NCBI GenBank assembly: GCA_037893225.1
Contig: JAZGUH010000939.1
Coordinates: 1 to 64,000 of the forward strand
DNA length: 64,000 nt
Reading direction: 5' to 3'
Source: Hippasteria phrygiana
Taxonomy: Eukaryota; Echinodermata; Asteroidea; Valvatida; Goniasteridae
The position numbers were made by a program, and so were the translations under genes. Positions 57,914-64,000 of this stretch are shown piece by piece. Position 1 is the stretch's first letter; the number at the start of each line of letters is the position of its first letter. Under the pieces are notes generated by a model that saw only the letters and a program-made list of their open reading frames with translations, was not told the DNA's origin and made no database searches.

Positions 57914-59107
57914 TAGGGCTGACGATATTGACTTTTTTCGTAGTCGATTTTTTTCCCTCGCGATATCGCCGATATGTCGATAAAATCATCAACAAATTTC
58001 AGCACGATTAAAAAGTTCGTTCATAACTACATGTACATAATCGCTGGACGTGTTTGTCGCCAGTCATTGTTTGAGGCCGTTCTTATTAGGCCGGCCATCA
58101 ATATTGAGAAACAGCGTAGTTATCAGAGCGAATGAATACTGACATTGTAATGAGTATACTGATTTTTAAAGCATACATGTAGCTTGTCGGAACAGGTGAG
58201 CATTAATATTCCAAGCAAAGGATACTTTGCAAAATAATCCATCCTTCCGTTTAATTCAGCCACAGGAGGGTAAACATTTTTCTCCTTGCTCGACGTTAAA
58301 TACGGCAGATATGTGTCCCCTTTGTGTTATATTTGTTCTGCTTGCTCTAATTGTTCTGGTGATTTTCACGGCAAGGTTGCGTTCAGCCCGCCCACTCGAC
58401 TACCGACGGGTACCAGCGAATTGTGTAGATACCAACAGTCAATCCGCGTGAACCAGCTGATTTATTTAGAGCTGATCAGCAGGAGGTACGAACCGCGTGC
58501 GAGCAGCCCCAAGTGCAGAGAGAAGCATTTCTCAGTGAATGGTTGAAATGGATATGCCCACTAATTTGCATAGATTTAAATATGGCTCAGTCTACACAAA
58601 AACCACATTTTGAGAATTTTTCAGGGTTAACTTTATGAAAATTACACTGGGGGTAACAGAAAGGGTAACACCAGTGGTTCAAGTTATAAAAACAACTTCT
58701 TTGCAATACAATCGGCATAATTTGGTCTAATTGCGGTGAAAATTTTCATTTTCTAGCTGTCTACCATGAATAGAAATTGCACCATTTTTGTAGACTATCG
58801 GATCGCTGCAATAAATCACCGAGTCACCGAGTGGTCGATTATCTTATTTACACTATACAAAAAGTTCGGAAGGATGATGTCGACTTGAACCTCGCTTACA
58901 AGGAAATTAATTTTAGCGAATTTGCTGGTAAAAAGAAAGTATCACCGATTTTTAAAGGGAAAATAGGGGTTAAAAAAAATCGCCGATTTTAATAACGATA
59001 TCGGCGATGTCACGATTTTTCGATTTTAAAAAACATGTAGCCGATTTCGATTTTTGGGCGGCGAATATCGCATCATCGCGATTTTATCGTCGTATCACCC
59101 AGCACTA
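57914..59107 (+). mobile_element. hAT non-autonomous element, 1194 bp, complete ends
   Basis: TAGGGCTGACGATATTG at the left and ATCACCCAGCACTA at the right, flanked by the exact 8-bp duplication ATGTACAT (57906-57913, 59108-59115). Subterminal CGATATCG/TATCGCATCATCGCG words occur. No transposase. It serves as the reference for fragments at 19745, 25315, 29129 and 53290. Confidence 0.93.
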
Positions 59108-59151
59108 ATGTACATGTAACGTTATGTAGTTAATGCGTCACAACTTTTTAA

Positions 59152-59410
59152 ATCAAAAAATTAGCTGGCCTGACGTTCTTTCTCAAAGGTGAATGACAGA
59201 GTACAAGAAACAAACATGTAGGGAACACACATGCATGAGGGGGTGGGTGGAGAAACACAAAAGAGGGATGCAAAAGAGCATGGCAGATGGGCAGTGGGTA
59301 AACATCAAAGGGAGAGGAAAGGACAGCCAGGCATGCCAGGAAGACAGGAACAAAGAGGTCTGATTAGGGTAAGGATGAAGGAGGGGAGGGATTAAGATGA
59401 AGGTTGAAGC
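59152..59410 (-). mobile_element. Penelope-like element 3' UTR fragment
   Basis: The reverse complement matches the 3' UTR at 44505-44768 up to the shared terminus TAATTTTTTGAT. Severe 5' truncation. A 17-bp deletion removes the stem II part of the hammerhead-like motif. Confidence 0.88.
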
Positions 59411-60040
59411 AGTTTGCAGCAGTTTCATTCTTTTTCAGAACTTTTTAGGCTGAAATTGTACACCAAATGACCAAAAATATAAATCAACAAAAATGCGTAA
59501 CTTTGCATAGGGTTACCCTATTCATGACCAATGACCCCTCATTTTATTTCAATTTTTTTACTCTTTTCAGTGACATAACATTTAAAAGAATTGAAGCAAC
59601 TTAAATAGTTAAAATGTTTATGAATCTGCCTATTTGAAGGAATGGCAATAACTTTAATATTTTGTGAATCTAGCTAATAAAGGTCAGGGTTTTAGTTATT
59701 GAGGGAAATTTTGGGGTAAAGCGACGATGAAGACGACAAAATGCTACGCGAAAATAAAGATGCCGATTACAACGACACACAGTTGATTCGCATATATGGC
59801 AACTGCCGTAAAGTGCATAAGAAAATTGCATTTTCTACCACAATAAATTGTTCAAATTTTTTTTAAGATGTCAATAGAATTAAGACTAACTGTTAAAGTC
59901 TGCTTTATTTTTTAGCCTTAGGTTGAAAAAGAGAAATGAGAAATGAGAAAAAAATATCAACATCCTTGACTCTAATTTGATCAAAACTAAACATGCTAAA
60001 GAGGGGGCCTAAAAAACTTTACACTACACAATCGCCCTAA
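59411..60040. other. Non-coding sequence at the start of intron 1
   Basis: AT-rich with no recognised feature. Confidence 0.5.
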
Positions 60041-60089
60041 ACTACACGATTACCCCAAATATTGCCCGATCGACCTTCAATATGCCTAC

Positions 60090-60360
60090 CTCCATATCCC
60101 ACTAGCTCCACATCAAAGCTCTGCGCAGCGAAGGAGAGGGCGTGATACTGCATCCGAGGACTCCTTCCAATGTCACCCAGTACAATGAGACAAGCTCTTG
60201 ATCCACATCGTGCTTTTCGGTAACCCAAACTCATTAAAAAAAATAGAATGGTTACACCCATTACAGAGTACAAACCCTGAGTGTAGAGGTACACCTCCAT
60301 GAATAATATGAGGCTACCTTGGGTAAGCAAATCAGTGTTCGGCGAGGAGAAAAGTGCCAT
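60090..60360 (-). CDS. ALG1: ALG1 exon 1 (N-terminal membrane anchor and start of GT domain)
   Basis: First coding exon of chitobiosyldiphosphodolichol beta-mannosyltransferase (GT33). The enzyme adds the first mannose from GDP-mannose to GlcNAc2-PP-dolichol on the cytosolic ER face. The exon encodes a hydrophobic anchor (around [11 protein letters not shown]) followed by the family signature [17 protein letters not shown] chose the ATG at 60360 because its context (AACATGG) is strong. An upstream in-frame ATG (60372) and a downstream one (60300, just before the anchor) are alternatives. The donor is GTAGGC at 60084-60089. The exon ends with one nucleotide that combines with exon 2 to make a glycine codon, as expected from the family alignment. 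Confidence 0.88.
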
Positions 60361-60679
60361 GTTAACGCACAACCGATCGGCACAGCATCCAAATGTGTAT
60401 GGATATCGGATACAGTTATGTACGTACCGGCGCGGTGTGTGAAGTTGGTTACTTATTTATCGTTGGACGTTCAATATTCAATAAGGAGCCAGTTACTTAT
60501 TGGACATTCACTATTAGCGTGCACAAGCGTACTGGTTAGAATAGTCAGAATCGTTTGGTCTGGGAACCATATTCCCTATGGGAATTTACGTGTGAAGTTG
60601 GCTACTTATTCCCATTTGTTTGTACACGAAATCCCCGCCCACAAAGAAGGACCGACGGCTTGGCCGGGCCGGCAGGGGT
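60361..60679 (-). promoter_or_regulatory. Probable ALG1 5' UTR and proximal promoter region
   Basis: The sequence between the ALG1 start and a transposon fragment. The word GTGTGAAGTTGG(T/C)TACTTATT occurs twice (60438, 60590). No TATA box or initiator can be assigned. The role is positional inference only. Confidence 0.35.
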
Positions 60680-60869
60680 GCGAAATCTATTTTTTCCCAC
60701 GAAAATTAAGGATTAAAGAGAAAAAAGTCTTCCACTTTTTCAAAAACTCCGTTTGAAAGCACACACAACGCAGTCGCGTCACGTTCGTTCTTTACCCTAG
60801 TTTAAAACGCGCACTTAGGACGGCGTTTAGACGCGGTGTCCTATCCAGTCTATATAATGGAGATCAATG
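60680..60869 (-). mobile_element. Terminal fragment of hAT-like family B
   Basis: The reverse complement of 46973-47170, ending AATGGAGATCAATG. The other end is absent. It lies about 320 bp upstream of the ALG1 start codon. Confidence 0.82.
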
Positions 60870-61289
60870 GGTGGGGTCAACCTCGTTTCCAATAGTAAGC
60901 AGCTGTGGTGTCGGTGAGGGCGCTGCTCGACACCATGGGAACGAGGTTGGGGTGGGGTAGTCTTGGTTCCAAGACGTCCTTACCGCGCGCGGTGCGACTT
61001 CCAGCGCGCACGGCAGCGCCCTCTACGTACCTACACACATATACGCCTAGACTGGTTCCCGGTCCGCATATGTATATAATATGGGGACCGTACCGGTAGC
61101 TAGCACTTATATAAAGCTTCTGATTGGACCACTTCTGCGCGTGCGCAGTAATCATTTCTATTTTTAGAGATGGTGTTTACATTTTCGTGCAGAATCGACA
61201 CAGTCAGCGCGCAGCGCACTCGATAATGAGGTGCCGGCTATGGGCGGCCAATAGGGCAAAAAAGACAAAATAAAAATACAAAACAAAAG

Positions 61290-61505
61290 TTTAAAAACCC
61301 AAAATAAACAGAAAATTAAACAAAATTACACAAAAATACGGAATTAACACATAAATAAAATCAAAATTCCCTAACAAATATAAAACACAAGAATTAAGTA
61401 TCAAATTAAATATTTCCGCACAAAAATACGGAATTAACACATAAATAAATTCAAAATTCCCATACAAATATAAAACACAAGAATTAAGTATGAAATTAAA
61501 CATTT
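61290..61505. repeat. 90-bp tandem duplication, A-rich
   Basis: CACAAAAATACGGAATTAAC recurs at 61329 and 61419 with matching flanks. Two copies in A-rich, non-coding DNA. Confidence 0.85.
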
Positions 61506-61728
61506 CCCCAAATTTCCCGGGTGTAACGAATAATACTGTCCCCCACGCAAATGTGGGTGCTGCCGTTGTGTGCGTGTGTGGAGCTTCAGAAGTTCAGTGC
61601 TTCACGCACACGATCCCATGGATGGACATACTATTATTACTAAAGCAGACACGGGTGGTTGCAGAATAACTGCAACGGTTTCATATTTTCTCCGACCTGG
61701 GACAATCCTATGATTAACAAAAATTAAA

Positions 61729-64000
61729 TCTGGAACCAGCCTAACATAGGGTATGAAAACGGCTATTCCGTGAGGGACACACCCAGTTCAGTTTACATTG
61801 GAGCGTCAGGCGTCCGTATGAAAATATGATTATTTCTCCATCAAAAACGGGTCGTTCCAGATTAATTCCACCAGATTCATAATTTATAGGCTTCAGACAT
61901 TCCAATTATAAACAATTAAATCTGGAACCACCCGTACATAGGGTGGAAAAACGCCCATTCCGTAAGGGACACACCCTGCTCATGTCTACTGCATTTACAA
62001 TGCAGTTTATATTGGAGCGTCAGGCGTCCGTATGAAAATATGATTATTTCTCCATCAAAAACGGGTCGTTCCAGATTAATTCCACTAGATTCATAATTTA
62101 TAGGCTTCAGACATTCCAATTTTAAAAAATTTAATCTGGAACCACCCGTACATAGGGTGGAAAAACGCCCATTCCGTAAGGGACACACCCTGCTCATGTC
62201 TACTGCATTTACAATACAGTTTATATTGGAGCGTCAGGCGTCCGTATGAAAATATGATTATTTCTCCATCAAAAACGGGTCGTTCCAGATTAATTCCACT
62301 AGATTCATAATTTATAGGCTTCAGACATTCCAATTATAAACAATTAAATCTGGAACCACCCGTATATAGGGTGGAAAAACGCCCATTCCGTAAGGGACAC
62401 ACCCTGCTCATGTCTACTGCATTTACAATGCAGTTTATATTGGAGCGTCAGGCGTCCGTATGAAAATATGATTATTTCTCCATCAAAAACGGGTGGTTCC
62501 AGATTAATTCCACTAGATTCATAATTTATAGGCTTCAGACATTCCAATTATAAACAATTAAATCTGGAACCACCCGTACATAGGGTAGAAAAACGCCCAT
62601 TCCGTAAGGGACACACCCTGCTCATGTCTACTGCATTTACAATGCAGTTTATATTGGAGCGTCAGGCGTCCGTATGAAAATATGATTATTTCTCCATCAC
62701 AAACGGGTCGTTCCAGATTAATTCCACTAGATTCATAATTTATAGGCTTCAGACATTCCAATTATAAACAATTAAATCTGGAACCACCCGTACATAGGGT
62801 AGAAAAACGCCCATTCCGTAAGGGACACACCCTGCTCATGTCTACTGCATTTACAATGCAGTTTATATTGGAGCGTCAGGCGTCCGTATGAAAATATGAT
62901 TATTTCTCCATCACAAACGGGTCGTTCCAGATTAATTCCACTAGATTCATAATTTATAGGCTTCAGACATTCCAATTTTAAAAAATTAAATCTGGAACCA
63001 CCCGTACATAGGGTGGAAAAACGCCCATTCCGTAAGGGACACACCCTGCTCATGTCTACTGCATTTACAATGCAGTTTATATTGGAGCGTCAGGCGTCCG
63101 TATGAAAATATGATTATTTCTCCATCAAAAACGGGTCGTTCCAGATTAATTCCACTAGATTCATAATTTATAGGCTTCAGACATTCCAATTATAAACAAT
63201 TAAATCTGGAACCACCCGTACATAGGGTGGAAAAACGCCCATTCCGTAAGGGACACACCCTCGCTCATGTCTACTGCATTTACAATGTAGTTTATATTGG
63301 AGCGTCAGGCGTCCGTATGAAAATATGATTATTTCTCCATCAAAAACGGGTCGTTCCAGATTAATTCCACTAGATTCATAATTTATAGGCTTCAGACATT
63401 CCAATTTTAAAAAATTTAATCTGGAACCACCCGTACATAGGGTAGAAAAACGCCCATTCCGTAAGGGACACACCCTGCTCATGTCTACTGCATTTACAAT
63501 GCAGTTTATATTGGAGCGTCAGGCGTCCGTATGAAAATATGATTATTTCTCCATCAAAAACGGGTCGTTCCAGATTAATTTCACTAGATTCATAATTTAT
63601 AGGCTTCAGACATTCCAATTTTAAAAAATTTAATCTGGAACCACCCGTACATAGGGTGGAAAAACGCCCATTCCGTAAGGGACACACCCTGCTCATGTCT
63701 ACTGCATTTACAATGCAGTTTATATTGGAGCGTCAGGCGTCCGTATGAAAATATGATTATTTCTCCATCAAAAACGGGTCGTTCCAGATTAATTCCACTA
63801 GATTCATAATTTATAGGCTTCAGACATTCCAATTATAAACAATTAAATCTGGAACCACCCGTACATAGGGTGGAAAAACGCCCATTCCGTAAGGGACACA
63901 CCCTGCTCATGTCTACTGCATTTACAATGCAGTTTATATTGGAGCGTCAGGCGTCCGTATGAAAATATGATTATTTCTCCATCAAAAACGGGTCGTTCCA
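61729..64000. repeat. 214-bp satellite array, at least 10.6 units, runs off the window
   Basis: Units start TCTGGAACCACCCGTACATA at 61921, 62135, 62349 and so on, every 214 bp. The edge unit (61729-61920) is 192 bp and diverged, lacking the hairpin segment. Each later unit has inverted ends TCTGGAACCACCCG / CGGGTCGTTCCAGA about 160 bp apart, a 19-bp hairpin ACTGCATTTACAATGCAGT, and a linker of about 54 bp. Because 214 is not divisible by 3 the apparent open frames drift and are spurious. Confidence 0.95.

Larger units (their letters stand above)
201..60360 (-). other. ALG1: ALG1 gene span, 5' half, five exons
   Basis: Host gene covering nearly the whole window, with introns of about 24.5, 17.5, 3.0 and 14.4 kb. 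The five exons were found separately by their similarity to ALG1 and by flanking AG/GT sites. Their phases then fit in series: exon 1 leaves 1 nt, exon 2 takes 2 and leaves 1, exon 3 takes 2 and ends in phase 0, exon 4 leaves 2, exon 5 takes 1. Together they give 768 nt, or 256 codons, of a protein family of roughly 460 residues. The remaining exons should lie left of base 1. All other minus- and plus-strand features between these exons are intronic. Confidence 0.9.

Noticed and set aside
61916..63832. Series of 67-106 codon minus-strand frames
   Set aside because: They are the 214-bp satellite read in drifting frames. The period is not a multiple of three.

Overview
The window is eukaryotic DNA. 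It has GT-AG introns, very low coding density, poly-C/poly-G tracts, frequent ACATGTA words and many retrotransposon and DNA-transposon families. This fits a marine invertebrate (deuterostome or lophotrochozoan); I cannot name the species.

Most of the window (201-60360) is one host gene on the minus strand: ALG1, the ER beta-1,4-mannosyltransferase of N-glycan assembly. Five exons are visible: 60090-60360, 35527-35607, 17943-18049, 14799-14947 and 201-360. Their reading phases join without a gap into 256 codons. The 3' half of the gene lies beyond base 1. The introns (about 24.5, 17.5, 3.0 and 14.4 kb) are filled with mobile elements.

Intron 4 (361-14798) holds a DIRS/Ngaro-type tyrosine-recombinase retrotransposon relic (1950-3946), a Gypsy relic without integrase (4560-7310), and an orphan minus-strand three-gene cassette (7679-10294) broken by a foldback MITE (8314-8989). 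It also holds a 2-kb inverted-terminal element (10973-12951) and a possible pogo-like element. Intron 3 holds a hAT MITE with a TTAA MITE inside it, and an unclassified GGGTCATTCC element. Intron 2 holds a Harbinger-like element with an 11-bp minisatellite. Beside it is a 12.9-kb giant inverted-repeat element (22373-35288), itself inserted in the arm of a smaller GGGTCATTCC foldback.

Intron 1 (35608-60089) holds a CRE-rich higher-order repeat and, on the plus strand, an OTU-type cysteine protease exon (42558-48429). That exon is cut into four pieces by a Penelope-like element and two hAT-like elements. Removing the insertions with one copy of each target duplication restores an open frame. 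Further right are a BEL/Pao relic, minisatellites, an intact-ended hAT copy and a Penelope 3' fragment. Upstream of ALG1, the right end (61729-64000) is a 214-bp satellite array.

Family assignments rest on motifs recognised by eye; no database search was run.
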